In this document: positions 36,376 to 44,478 of the stretch, piece after piece
How positions within the stretch are numbered: the stretch's first letter is position 1
Layout: every line of letters begins with the position of its first letter
Source of the DNA: Maribellus sp. YY47
Lineage (GTDB): Bacteria; Bacteroidota; Bacteroidia; Bacteroidales; Prolixibacteraceae
Assembly: GCF_023111095.1 (NCBI RefSeq)
Contig: NZ_JALGYW010000014.1
Coordinates: forward strand, 94,980 to 158,979
DNA length: 64,000 bases
Reading direction: 5' to 3'
The notes under the pieces: generated by a model
Database searches by the model: none
Told to the model about the DNA's origin: nothing
The model's input: the letters and a program-made list of their open reading frames with translations, nothing else
Made by a program: the position numbers and the translations under genes

Positions 36376-36407
36376 TGATTAATACTCTGACGTTTCGTAT
36401 TAAAGAA

Positions 36408-38489
36408 TCAGCTGACAATTCTCATGTAGCCCTGACCTTCACTAAAAGGTATGGCAAACCAGAATTGACTTCCCTGCCCGAGCGTTGAATCAAACTCAAG
36501 TTCGCCTCCCAAAAGAGCAACATAATGTTGGGCAATTGGTAGCCCGATACCTGAACCGGAAGTGCTTTGGTTGACAACATTGGGAACCCGGTAGAAACGG
36601 CTGAAAATGTTTTCGAACTCCTCTTTTGGAATACCAATGCCGGTGTCGGTAACCACAAATTTTACGAATTCGTTCCGGATCATTTCGTATCCGATGGTTA
36701 CGGTGCCTTTGCTGGTGTATTTTAAGGCGTTATCGAGTAAAATGCTTAGCGCCTCTTTCAGCAGTTGATTGTCGGTACTAAAACCAAATTCCGGATTGTG
36801 AACATCCAGATTCATCCGAATCCGAACATCTTTTGAATCGGGAATGTGCGGTGCAAATTGGTTGTAAATGTCACGGATAAGACCGTTCACCCGGCAAAAC
36901 GAATGCCTGACTTCGATCGCCTCAGTTTCAATTTTTGAAAGATGGATCGTATTGTCGATCATGTTCAGCAGCTGTTTGCCGTTTTCGGTAATCGCGTCAG
37001 TCAGTTCCAGCCGGTCGCCTTGCTCCATTTCAGCATCCGACAGCATTCGGGTGAAATTGGTAATAATGTTCATTGGGGTTCTTATCTCGTGCGATAAGTT
37101 GGCCAGGAAAGCAGATTTCAACCGGTCAGATTCTTCGGCTCGTTTCAAAGCTTTTTCGAGTTTGAATTCGGCTGTTTTGCGTTTTGTAATGTCGCGGGCA
37201 ACCGAGATCACCGAATTGGCATTTAGTTTGGCAAGCCGCATTTCAAACAGGAAAGTTCCGTTGGGCGTATTTAGCGAATATTCAATGCTCTCGATGGAAT
37301 TGGTACGGATACAATTTTGAATACAGGCGTAAACTTTATTGGCCAGGTTTTCAGGAAAACCCGTATTGAAAATAGAGCTGCCGATAATATTGGCATCTTC
37401 CACTTTAAACAAATCACTTTCTTTAATCACAAAGTCTTCGTAAACACCGTCTTTGTCGATCACAAAGAAGATGTCGGGAATGGCTTCCAGTAGTACCTTG
37501 TATCGCCTTTTGGCGGTTTCCAGTTCTGCCATTTTCTTCTTTGCTTTTGTGATGTCCTCAAAAATCAGGTAATAAAGATTGTAACTTGGATTTATGACAT
37601 GAATCTTAAACCATTTGTCGATGTGTAAAGCCTGAATTTCTGAAATTCCCTTCCGGTTAAACAAAACAGTCTTGTTAACATCGAGTTTTCCTTTAAATAT
37701 AAGGTTAAATACATAGTCGGCGTCTTGTCCCTGTACTTCGTGCAGGTTGAGCTTGAATGTGGATTCAAACGCATTGTTTACTTTATCAATAACCAACCGT
37801 ACTACATTGCCTCCTTCGTCCCGTTCGGCCGAAATACGGGATATAAGAAAAGTAGAATTCTGAATGACACGGTTGAGACTGACCGTTTGTCGTTGCAAGG
37901 TATCCTTTAATCGCTCGATTACGTTGTTGAAACGCCGGCGGAGGTAGAATGTTGGCAGGAAAAAGGCCAGGAAAACAAAAAACGGATTGGTAACTACCGG
38001 GTCAAAATAAGTAAAGGAATCCACCAGGTGGTCGCCCTGGAATAACTGGAAGCCGATTGTTATAACTGACATTAAAAAATACAGCAGAATTTTACCGTCG
38101 TTGTTCGAAAAGAAATACAGGAAAACCAATCCCGCAATTAGCCACCAGGTTGATAAATGTACGGTTTCGATAGGGGGCAGGTGTACACTGAATTCCGATA
38201 TATAATAACCATACAGAAACACCGGAACAAGAAAAATCATGTTAATGGCACACTTGTTTTTACCATTTAGTACACACACTACACCTAAAAGAGAAACGGT
38301 CAGTAAGAGTAAATCACAAATCAGACATATTGTAGCATCGGGCAGGAAAAAATGACTTATCAAAATAGCAAAAGCCAGTCCACCGATGATGCTCCAGATC
38401 ATCAGCAGATGGAACAGCTGCTTTTGCCGAACCTCCGGTAAAGCAGCCCAAAACCTTTCACTCAATATTTTAGCTAATCTCTTTAACAA
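36408..38489 (-). CDS. membrane-bound PAS sensor histidine kinase
   Basis: A 693-residue protein with about seven membrane helices in residues 20-185, a PAS-like region at about 205-320, a second PAS domain at about 335-440 (LEAIPDIFFVIDKDGVYEDF), a HisKA domain with the phospho-accepting His in FLANLSHEIRTPMN, and a HATPase domain (DNALKYTSKGTV, VTDTGIGIPKEEF, GSGIGLPIAQHYV). No receiver domain follows and no response regulator gene is adjacent, so the partner is unknown. The signal is likely sensed in the membrane or through the PAS domains. Confidence 0.93.
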   Translation of the reverse strand: MLKRLAKILSERFWAALPEVRQKQLFHLLMIWSIIGGLAFAILISHFFLPDATICLICDLLLLTVSLLGVVCVLNGKNKCAINMIFLVPVFLYGYYISEFSVHLPPIETVHLSTWWLIAGLVFLYFFSNNDGKILLYFLMSVITIGFQLFQGDHLVDSFTYFDPVVTNPFFVFLAFFLPTFYLRRRFNNVIERLKDTLQRQTVSLNRVIQNSTFLISRISAERDEGGNVVRLVIDKVNNAFESTFKLNLHEVQGQDADYVFNLIFKGKLDVNKTVLFNRKGISEIQALHIDKWFKIHVINPSYNLYYLIFEDITKAKKKMAELETAKRRYKVLLEAIPDIFFVIDKDGVYEDFVIKESDLFKVEDANIIGSSIFNTGFPENLANKVYACIQNCIRTNSIESIEYSLNTPNGTFLFEMRLAKLNANSVISVARDITKRKTAEFKLEKALKRAEESDRLKSAFLANLSHEIRTPMNIITNFTRMLSDAEMEQGDRLELTDAITENGKQLLNMIDNTIHLSKIETEAIEVRHSFCRVNGLIRDIYNQFAPHIPDSKDVRIRMNLDVHNPEFGFSTDNQLLKEALSILLDNALKYTSKGTVTIGYEMIRNEFVKFVVTDTGIGIPKEEFENIFSRFYRVPNVVNQSTSGSGIGLPIAQHYVALLGGELEFDSTLGQGSQFWFAIPFSEGQGYMRIVS

Positions 38490-38825
38490 TAAGGTAAAGG
38501 TATTAAAAATGTCTTAAATGACATTCGGAAGAATTTTATTTCGCTAATATATAATTTCCGTTGGTGAAAAAGCAGATTTCCTGATTTTGATGTGTTGTCG
38601 CGCATTTTGCAGGGGCTCTTTTGAGATTGGGCCAAAAACTAAAAAATACTTGTTTGTCTGAAGTTTATCTTTCTGGAAAATAGGGCTTTGTGTGGTATCT
38701 GGTTGGTTTTTAATTTGTTATTGGTTGATGTTTTTTGAAAGCCCTGATTTTTGTTATGATTTTAGCGGAGTTCATTTTATAGTTTTGTTGCGAAGAAAGG
38801 AATTTAGTATTAAAAGTATAGAATT
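38490..38825. promoter_or_regulatory. intergenic region with candidate pruA promoter
   Basis: A 336-base, T-rich divergent intergenic region without a gene. TAGTTTTG at 38780-38787 fits the TAnnTTTG -7 box and lies 38 bases before the pruA start; no TTG is spaced at about 19 bases, so the call is weak. Confidence 0.4.
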
Positions 38826-40463
38826 ATGCCAAAAGGAATTTTTAATGTACCGGTTGCAAAAAATGAACCGGTTTTAAGTTACGCTCCCGGATCTCCGGAG
38901 AGAAGAGAACTGCAGGCAAAGTTAGCTGAGTTGCGTTCAGAGGAAATTGATCAGCCAATGATTATTGGCGGAAAAGAAGTTTATACTGATCGTAAGGTTA
39001 GGATGTTCCCGCCTCACGAAATCAATCATACTTTGGGGTATTTTAACCAGGGCGATGCATCTCATGTTGAGATGGCCATTGATGCGGCATTGCTTGCCCG
39101 CGAAAAATGGGCGAATATGTCGTGGCAGCACCGTGCTTCCATTTTTCTGAAAGCCGCCGATCTGCTTTCGGGGCCGTATCGCGCAAAGATCAATGCAGCT
39201 ACCATGCTGGGGCAGTCAAAAAATGCTTTTCAGGCCGAGATTGACGCTGCCTGCGAATTGGCCGACTTCTTCCGTTTTGGAGTTCAGGTGATGACCGACA
39301 TCTACAAAATTCAACCCGAATCTGCCAAAGGAATGTGGAACTACAACGAATACCGTCCATTGGAAGGATTTGTATACGCATTAACGCCTTTCAACTTTAC
39401 TTCTATTGCCGGTAACCTTCCTGCTGCACCTGCAATGATGGGTAACGTAGCGGTTTGGAAGCCTTCAAAAACTGCTGTTTATTCAGCCGGAGTAATTATG
39501 GAAATTTTCCAGGAAGCCGGATTGCCTGATGGCGTAATTAACCTGGTTTTTGCTTCAGGCCCGACTGCTGCCGATGTAGTGCTTACGCATCCTGAATTTG
39601 CAGGAATTCACTTCACCGGTTCAACCGGAGTGTTCCAAAGCATCTGGAAAAAAATCGGTGAGAACATTTACAAATACAAGTCATACCCAAGAATCGTTGG
39701 TGAGACCGGTGGTAAAGATTTCATTTTTGCCGACAATACCGTTAACAAACGCGCACTGGCTATTGCCATGTTGCGTGGTGCGTTCGAATACCAGGGACAA
39801 AAATGTTCTGCGGCTTCGCGGGTTTATATCCCGGAAAGTATCTGGCCGGAAGTAAAAGAAATTTTTGGCGCTGAACTGGCTACTGTAAAAATGGGACCGC
39901 CCGAAGATTTTACCAATTTTATCAATGCCGTTATCGACGAGGCTTCATTCGACAAATTGAAAAGCTTCATCGATGCTGCGCGTGAAGACGAAGATGCAGA
40001 GGTAATTTTTGGTGGTAACTGTGATAAATCGGTGGGTTATTTTATTGAGCCAACTGTTATTCTTGCAAAAAAGCCTGACTACATTACCATGCAGGAAGAA
40101 CTGTTCGGTCCGGTGCTGACAGTTTATGTTTACGAAGATGAGAAGATGGATGAAACACTTGCCATTCTGGATAAAACTTCGATTTATGCTTTAACAGGCG
40201 CTGTAATGTCGCAGGATCGTTACAATATTGAGAAGATTACCAAACGCCTTGAAAACGCTGCAGGTAACTTCTATATCAACGATAAACCGACCGGAGCAGT
40301 AGTGGGGCAGCAGCCATTCGGAGGTGCACGCGGTTCGGGTACCGACGACAAAGCAGGATCAATCTTTAATTTCCTGCGCTGGACTTCAATCCGGACCATT
40401 AAGGAAACTTTTGTTCCGCCGATGAATTACACTTATCCGAACTTTCAACCGGATAACGAATAA
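38826..40463 (+). CDS. pruA: 1-pyrroline-5-carboxylate dehydrogenase
   Basis: A 545-residue aldehyde dehydrogenase-fold enzyme that oxidises L-glutamate gamma-semialdehyde to glutamate, the second step of proline catabolism. Length and the N-terminus (MPKGIFNVPVAKNEPVLSYAPGSPER) match the eukaryote/Bacteroidota-type P5C dehydrogenase (type 1). Catalytic glutamate is in IVGETGGKDF and the catalytic cysteine in YQGQKCSAASR; the NAD site includes FTGSTGVFQSI and the C-terminal QQPFGGARGSGTDDKAGS. No proline dehydrogenase gene is adjacent. Monocistronic, with a terminator. Confidence 0.95.
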   Translation: MPKGIFNVPVAKNEPVLSYAPGSPERRELQAKLAELRSEEIDQPMIIGGKEVYTDRKVRMFPPHEINHTLGYFNQGDASHVEMAIDAALLAREKWANMSWQHRASIFLKAADLLSGPYRAKINAATMLGQSKNAFQAEIDAACELADFFRFGVQVMTDIYKIQPESAKGMWNYNEYRPLEGFVYALTPFNFTSIAGNLPAAPAMMGNVAVWKPSKTAVYSAGVIMEIFQEAGLPDGVINLVFASGPTAADVVLTHPEFAGIHFTGSTGVFQSIWKKIGENIYKYKSYPRIVGETGGKDFIFADNTVNKRALAIAMLRGAFEYQGQKCSAASRVYIPESIWPEVKEIFGAELATVKMGPPEDFTNFINAVIDEASFDKLKSFIDAAREDEDAEVIFGGNCDKSVGYFIEPTVILAKKPDYITMQEELFGPVLTVYVYEDEKMDETLAILDKTSIYALTGAVMSQDRYNIEKITKRLENAAGNFYINDKPTGAVVGQQPFGGARGSGTDDKAGSIFNFLRWTSIRTIKETFVPPMNYTYPNFQPDNE

Positions 40464-40488
40464 AACATACCAACTTTAAGTTGTTCAT

Positions 40489-40524
40489 AAAGGGGAGCTG
40501 AATTATTCAGTTCCTCTTTTTTTT
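40489..40524 (+). terminator. Rho-independent terminator after pruA
   Basis: AAAGGGGAGCTGAAT at 40489-40503 pairs with ATTCAGTTCCTCTTT at 40505-40519 (two G-U pairs; the tip opens to a small loop), ending in T residues up to 40524. Confidence 0.83.
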
Positions 40525-40539
40525 GATACAAACGATACT

Positions 40540-40547
40540 TATTTTTG
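40540..40547 (+). promoter_or_regulatory. candidate -7 box for the DivIC/FtsB-like gene
   Basis: TATTTTTG matches TAnnTTTG and lies 18 bases before the ATG at 40566. No clear -33 TTG is seen. Confidence 0.4.
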
Positions 40548-40565
40548 TGCATCAATTGGTTTTAA

Positions 40566-40871
40566 ATGATAAAAGAACTGTTAAAATCGGGTGCATCTAA
40601 GATTTTGGGCAATAAGTATTTAATTGCGTCAATTGTATTTCTGGTCTGGATCCTGTTTTTCGATGAAAACAGTATTTCACGTCATTTAAAAGACCGACGA
40701 CAACTCAGTGAACTCGTTCAGCAAAAGGCCTATTACCAGGAGCGCATTGCTGCCGATAAACAAAAATTCGAAGACCTTCACAAGGGAAAAGCCGAGCTCG
40801 AAAAATTTGCGCGGGAACAATATTATATGTCAAAACCCGACGAAGATGTTTTTGTAATTGTAGAGGAATAG
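40566..40871 (+). CDS. DivIC/FtsB-family septum formation initiator
   Basis: A 101-residue protein with one membrane helix (about residues 18-36, NKYLIASIVFLVWILFF) and a coiled coil from about 42 to 80 (KDRRQLSELVQQKAYYQERI), then the typical KAELEKFAREQYYM motif. This is the bitopic division protein layout of DivIC/FtsB, which joins FtsL and FtsQ at the septum. Length fits. It may be co-transcribed with the yqgE/algH-type gene 86 bases downstream. Confidence 0.9.
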   Translation: MIKELLKSGASKILGNKYLIASIVFLVWILFFDENSISRHLKDRRQLSELVQQKAYYQERIAADKQKFEDLHKGKAELEKFAREQYYMSKPDEDVFVIVEE

Positions 40872-40957
40872 AACAATTTTCCGGCCCGCCTGTTTCTTGT
40901 CTTTAAGAATATTCAACTATTTGATGCATAGTAATATTTTCTTATATTGCTTATAGA

Positions 40958-41548
40958 ATGGCTAGTAAACTTGACATATTCAAAATTAGAACGAACAACG
41001 TTGCACCTCAGAAAGGGCGGATTCTTATTGCTGAACCTTTCTTGTCGGGCAATTATTTTAACCGCTCGGTAGTGTTGTTGGTGTCGTACAGCGAGAAAGG
41101 CGCTGTGGGATTTATTTTGAATAAAAAAGTTGAATTCCCCATTCAGGAGGCATTTCCAGATTTTCCTGATTTTGATACCCAGATGTTCCTGGGAGGGCCG
41201 GTGGCTACCGATTCGATTTACTTTATTCACCAACTTGGCGATCGTATTCCGGGAAGTATTCATGTAATGGATAACCTGTATTGGGGAGGTGATTTCGATG
41301 CCATAAAGAAAGAAATCAGACAGGGAACCATTCATTCTTCCGAAATTCGCTTCTTCCTCGGTTATTCGGGCTGGGATGCCGGTCAGCTGGAAGAAGAGTT
41401 AAAAGACGATTCGTGGCTGGTGACCGATGTTGACCAGGAAGCCGTGATGGGAGAGATGGACCCGAATTCGTGGTTTAGCTTTGTTAAAAAAGCCGGTGAC
41501 CGTTATTCCGTCTGGAAGAACTTCCCCGAGAATCCCTCGATGAATTAG
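40958..41548 (+). CDS. YqgE/AlgH family protein
   Basis: A 196-residue cytosolic protein with the family motifs GRILIAEPFLSGNYFNRSVVLL, GAVGFILNKKVE, FLGGPVATDSIYFIH and FFLGYSGWDAGQLEEEL. The function of the family is poorly defined (an alginate regulator in Pseudomonas; broadly conserved elsewhere). Length is typical. Convergent with groES and separated from it by a hairpin. Confidence 0.93.
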   Translation: MASKLDIFKIRTNNVAPQKGRILIAEPFLSGNYFNRSVVLLVSYSEKGAVGFILNKKVEFPIQEAFPDFPDFDTQMFLGGPVATDSIYFIHQLGDRIPGSIHVMDNLYWGGDFDAIKKEIRQGTIHSSEIRFFLGYSGWDAGQLEEELKDDSWLVTDVDQEAVMGEMDPNSWFSFVKKAGDRYSVWKNFPENPSMN

Positions 41549-41578
41549 ATTCTGAAAACCTTTCAATAATCCAAACAA

Positions 41579-41612
41579 AAAGCCGATCCATAATTGCAAC
41601 GGAACGGCTTCG
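41579..41612. terminator. hairpin terminator between yqgE and groES
   Basis: AAGCCGATCC at 41580-41589 can pair imperfectly with GGAACGGCTT at 41601-41610 across an 11-base loop. On the minus strand it is followed by TTTTTG, so it best serves groES; on the plus strand the T tract is interrupted. Confidence 0.55.
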
Positions 41613-41667
41613 TTTGTCGATATATTAAAAAAATGTTTTGGCAGAACCTGTAAAATCCTGAATTCAG

Positions 41668-41955
41668 CTAAATCGATTCGGTCAATACAACTTTCGACAG
41701 GATTTCGGAATACGGCAGCAACAAGTATTTTTTCCCGTTGAAGTCGATTTCGGTACCCGCATACCTTTTGTAAAGAACCTCGTCACCAGGTGCTATTTCC
41801 GCATTTTCGATGGTACTAATTGCGACAACTTTTGCCACTTCTTGTTTCTCTTTTGCAGAATCAGGAATAATAATCCCGGAAGCCGTTGTTTGTTCCGATT
41901 TGTCTTCGGTCAGCTCCAACAACACATTTTGGTTAATAGGCTGTAATTCTTTCAT
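41668..41955 (-). CDS. GroES-type co-chaperonin without adjacent groEL
   Basis: A 95-residue protein with the GroES fold: LQPINQNVLLELTEDKSE, the mobile loop TTASGIIIPDSAKEKQEV that contacts GroEL, and APGDEVLYKRYAGTEIDFNGKKYLLL. Cpn10 forms the lid of the chaperonin cage. No groEL gene lies on either side, so this is either a second, stand-alone copy or the genome separates the genes. The C-terminal half differs from the usual roof-forming consensus. Confidence 0.88.
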   Translation of the reverse strand: MKELQPINQNVLLELTEDKSEQTTASGIIIPDSAKEKQEVAKVVAISTIENAEIAPGDEVLYKRYAGTEIDFNGKKYLLLPYSEILSKVVLTESI

Positions 41956-42104
41956 TTTACACGTTATTTTAAAAATTAAACCATTAGTTAATCTACATCC
42001 GCTTAGTTATCACAAATCTTGTATTGAGTAACAATTACTGTTTTCCTTGTTGCTTGTTGACCTGAAAATATAACTCACCCTGATTGAAACTGCGTTCCAA
42101 TCGT

Positions 42105-42126
42105 CCCTCTCTTCGTGAAGAGAGGG
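42105..42126. repeat. perfect 10-bp hairpin in intergenic DNA
   Basis: CCCTCTCTTC at 42105-42114 is inverted at 42117-42126 with a 2-base loop, followed by AATGAGGGAGAG. A related G/A-rich hairpin segment occurs at 62420-62455 (CCCTTCATGGAAGGG followed by GAGTGAGGG), so both may belong to one dispersed intergenic family. Confidence 0.5.
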
Positions 42127-42186
42127 AATGAGGGAGAGTTCATTCAATCAAATATAACCGTTGTGGTATCAATTCAGATAGCGTAA

Positions 42187-42693
42187 TTAGTTATTTGCCA
42201 AAAGCAATTTATCAATGTTTTGTGCAAACATTTTCTTTGTATCCTCTTTGGTACGTGCAATTCCAGAGGTCATCGTGGGTTTTCCGCTCATCGGGATGTA
42301 GAGAAATGCAGGAATTCCACTTACTCCAAAAACGGCTGCCAGTTCGCGTTCTACCTGGGTGTCGATTTTATAAACCTGAACTTTTCCGTGATAATCTTTT
42401 GCAATTTCCTCTAAAATGGGAGCGGCAATTTTACACGGACCACACCAGTCGGCATAAAAGTCGATAAGCGCCGGTTTGTCGCCTTTAAATTTCCATTCTT
42501 TGGGCGAAGCTTCATAATCCCACACTTTTTCAAGGAACATGGCTTTGGTCAGCTTTACGCTGCCACCTTCTTCTGACACTGAACTAACGGCCGGTTTTTC
42601 ACCACTGTTTTTGTTCTCCGATTTCGCCTGGCAATTGCTAAATCCCAAAAGGATGCCCCCGACGACTAAAAAGCTTAAAAATGTTTTTTTCAT
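42187..42693 (-). CDS. thioredoxin lipoprotein
   Basis: A 168-residue predicted lipoprotein (lipobox GFSNC, Cys21) with a full thioredoxin domain: LIDFYADWCGPCKIAAPIL (Cys84, Cys87) and cis-proline in GVSGIPAFLYI. It is expected in the periplasm, anchored to a membrane, where it would reduce or exchange disulfides. It follows the thioredoxin-glutaredoxin fusion gene by 12 bases and is probably co-transcribed with it. Confidence 0.93.
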   Translation of the reverse strand: MKKTFLSFLVVGGILLGFSNCQAKSENKNSGEKPAVSSVSEEGGSVKLTKAMFLEKVWDYEASPKEWKFKGDKPALIDFYADWCGPCKIAAPILEEIAKDYHGKVQVYKIDTQVERELAAVFGVSGIPAFLYIPMSGKPTMTSGIARTKEDTKKMFAQNIDKLLLANN

Positions 42694-42705
42694 TGTATTT
42701 TGTAT

Positions 42706-43284
42706 TTAATTAATTTCCAGTAAACGATTTATTTTTGCTTTGTCAAATCCCACCACCATTTGTCCGTTTATTTCGGTTTGCGGAACTCCCTGCTGGCCGC
42801 TTTTCTGCATCATTCGCATCGCTGCATCCTGATCTGCTGCTACGTTAATCTCGCGGTATGCAATTCCATTTTCCTGAAAATGTCGCTTTACTGCCGTACA
42901 CCAGCTGCAGGTTGGTGTGGTGTAGACAATTACGTTTTTCACGGCTTTCGAAGTTACATTTTCTTTCGAAACGGTGCCGATATGCTCAACGATGTTTTTG
43001 TATTGAGCCGTAAGCTGGCAACCCTTTACTGTGTTTTTCAATTTCCCCCGTTCAAAACTCAGCAGGGTGGGAACGCTGTTGATCCCAAATTCCTGATGGA
43101 TGTCGCGAACCGTATTTACATCTGTAACACACAATGTTTTATCTTTTACTTCAGAAGAAAGTGCAGCAAAATTTCGGTAGGCACAATCACTTTGATCTGA
43201 ACCTTTCTTCATTAACAAAAGCCAAAGGTTTTCGTTCCCGGCCAGTTCATTTTTTAGCGAATTAAAGGAATCAATTTCTTTCAT
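42706..43284 (-). CDS. thioredoxin-like/glutaredoxin fusion protein
   Basis: A 192-residue cytosolic protein with two thioredoxin-fold domains. Residues 1-105 form a thioredoxin-like domain with cis-proline at NSVPTLLSF but only a single cysteine (Cys34, QSDCAYRNF) where CxxC is expected. Residues about 115-192 are a glutaredoxin/NrdH domain with Cys126 and Cys129 in TPTCSWCTAVKRHF and a GVPQTEINGQMVVGFD motif. The N-terminal domain probably binds a partner or acts by a monothiol mechanism (inference). First gene of a pair with the thioredoxin lipoprotein. Confidence 0.88.
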   Translation of the reverse strand: MKEIDSFNSLKNELAGNENLWLLLMKKGSDQSDCAYRNFAALSSEVKDKTLCVTDVNTVRDIHQEFGINSVPTLLSFERGKLKNTVKGCQLTAQYKNIVEHIGTVSKENVTSKAVKNVIVYTTPTCSWCTAVKRHFQENGIAYREINVAADQDAAMRMMQKSGQQGVPQTEINGQMVVGFDKAKINRLLEIN

Positions 43285-43449
43285 ATGACAAATATATGTA
43301 AAAATCTAGATGTGTGCATACAATTGTCGTGCCAAGGATTTAGCTGAACTTTTGTCTGCCCAAATGAGTATTTCACAGATTTTTTTTCAGGCACGCAACC
43401 TTTTTGTCATGAAATAAATCTTGGTACTGTGAATAAATATTAAAGAGTG

Positions 43450-44157
43450 ATGAAGAAAATAGCATTTGGTTTATTGATCGCTATGAGCGTGATGCTGGTA
43501 TCCTGCTTCGATGATGATGACGGATACTCGGTGGGAAATTATTGGATTGGTTTTGGAATTTTGCAGGAAGAGGATGGAGTTTCGGTTTTTGCGATGGATG
43601 ATCATATAAAACTTAAACCCCTTGGCTGGAGTCATAACTCGGGATGGAATGACGAATATACGCCCGGATCGCGTGTGTTGGTCAACTATACTGTACTGGG
43701 CGACGATGCCGATGAAAACGGAGATATCTCCACTTATTTTGTCAGGGTAAACGAAATCCGCAAAATTCTGAAAAAGGGTATCCTGGAGCTTACCCCTGAA
43801 AATGCCGACAGTATTGGGAATGATCCGATTATTGTGGAAGATGTATGGGTGACCGACAGTTTGCTGAATTTTCAGTTAAAATACTGGGGTTACCAAAAAA
43901 TTCATTTTTTGAATTTAGTCGAAAATCCCGACAATACTTCGTCAGAGGAAGGGACCGTGAAATTGGAATTGCGTCATAATGCAAACGACGACGATTTGAC
44001 TTATCCTTATTCTGCGTTTGTTTCATTCAACCTGAATGAATTACGTATGGAAGGTCGCGATTCAATTCGGGTAGAAGTGATTTCAACAGACTATGACGAT
44101 GTTGATCATACCTACAAAAAAGTGTTTAATTACGCTAACCTCGAATTGCCCGAATAA
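43450..44157 (+). CDS. NigD-like lipoprotein
   Basis: A 235-residue lipoprotein starting MKKIAFGLLIAM (ATG at 43450; a GTG three bases earlier is possible) with lipobox MLVSC. The layout fits NigD-like proteins: an OB-like N-terminal part (GNYWIGFGILQEEDG, PGSRVLVNYTVLGDD) and a C-terminal beta sandwich (FQLKYWGYQKIHFLNLV, FNLNELRMEGRDSIRVEV). These are outer-membrane-associated proteins of Bacteroidota with unknown function. Single gene, followed by a terminator. Confidence 0.85.
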   Translation: MKKIAFGLLIAMSVMLVSCFDDDDGYSVGNYWIGFGILQEEDGVSVFAMDDHIKLKPLGWSHNSGWNDEYTPGSRVLVNYTVLGDDADENGDISTYFVRVNEIRKILKKGILELTPENADSIGNDPIIVEDVWVTDSLLNFQLKYWGYQKIHFLNLVENPDNTSSEEGTVKLELRHNANDDDLTYPYSAFVSFNLNELRMEGRDSIRVEVISTDYDDVDHTYKKVFNYANLELPE

Positions 44158-44191
44158 TAAAAACGATTATTACAAAAGTTTGTATTTACTG

Positions 44192-44219
44192 AGAGGCGCC
44201 GGCTGGTGCCTCTTTTTTT
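44192..44219 (+). terminator. Rho-independent terminator after the NigD-like gene
   Basis: AGAGGCGCC at 44192-44200 pairs with GGTGCCTCT at 44205-44213 (one G-U pair), loop GGCT, then T residues to 44219. The second copy of the dispersed repeat starts directly after it. Confidence 0.87.
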
Positions 44220-44330
44220 GTGAATGTCAATTTTTAAAAATATCCAATTCTCAATTTCGAAGGTAAAATATCCAACAAAATCCGGAAAATCGGATATTGG
44301 GAATTCTACATTGGATGTTTTGAATTAAAA
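44220..44330. repeat. dispersed hairpin repeat, copy B
   Basis: Related along its length to 8367-8478, with the shared blocks CCAATTCTCAATTTCGAA, ATATCCAACAAAATCCGG and GGATATTGGGAATT. The right arm has diverged, so the outer stem seen in copy A is weaker here. Non-coding. Same orientation and same position relative to a terminator as copy A. The rest of this gap, to 44478, shows no gene. Confidence 0.75.
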
Positions 44331-44478
44331 ACAAATTCCGCATAGAAGTAAACAGCTGCACTTTCATTTCTGCAGGTGATTTTTTGAAATCATGATTGTT
44401 TTGTTTGGAATAGTGGTACTTGTCATTGCTAAGCTGCCCACATTTTGTTTATTTTGAAACTTCATTTAGGAGTAAAAT

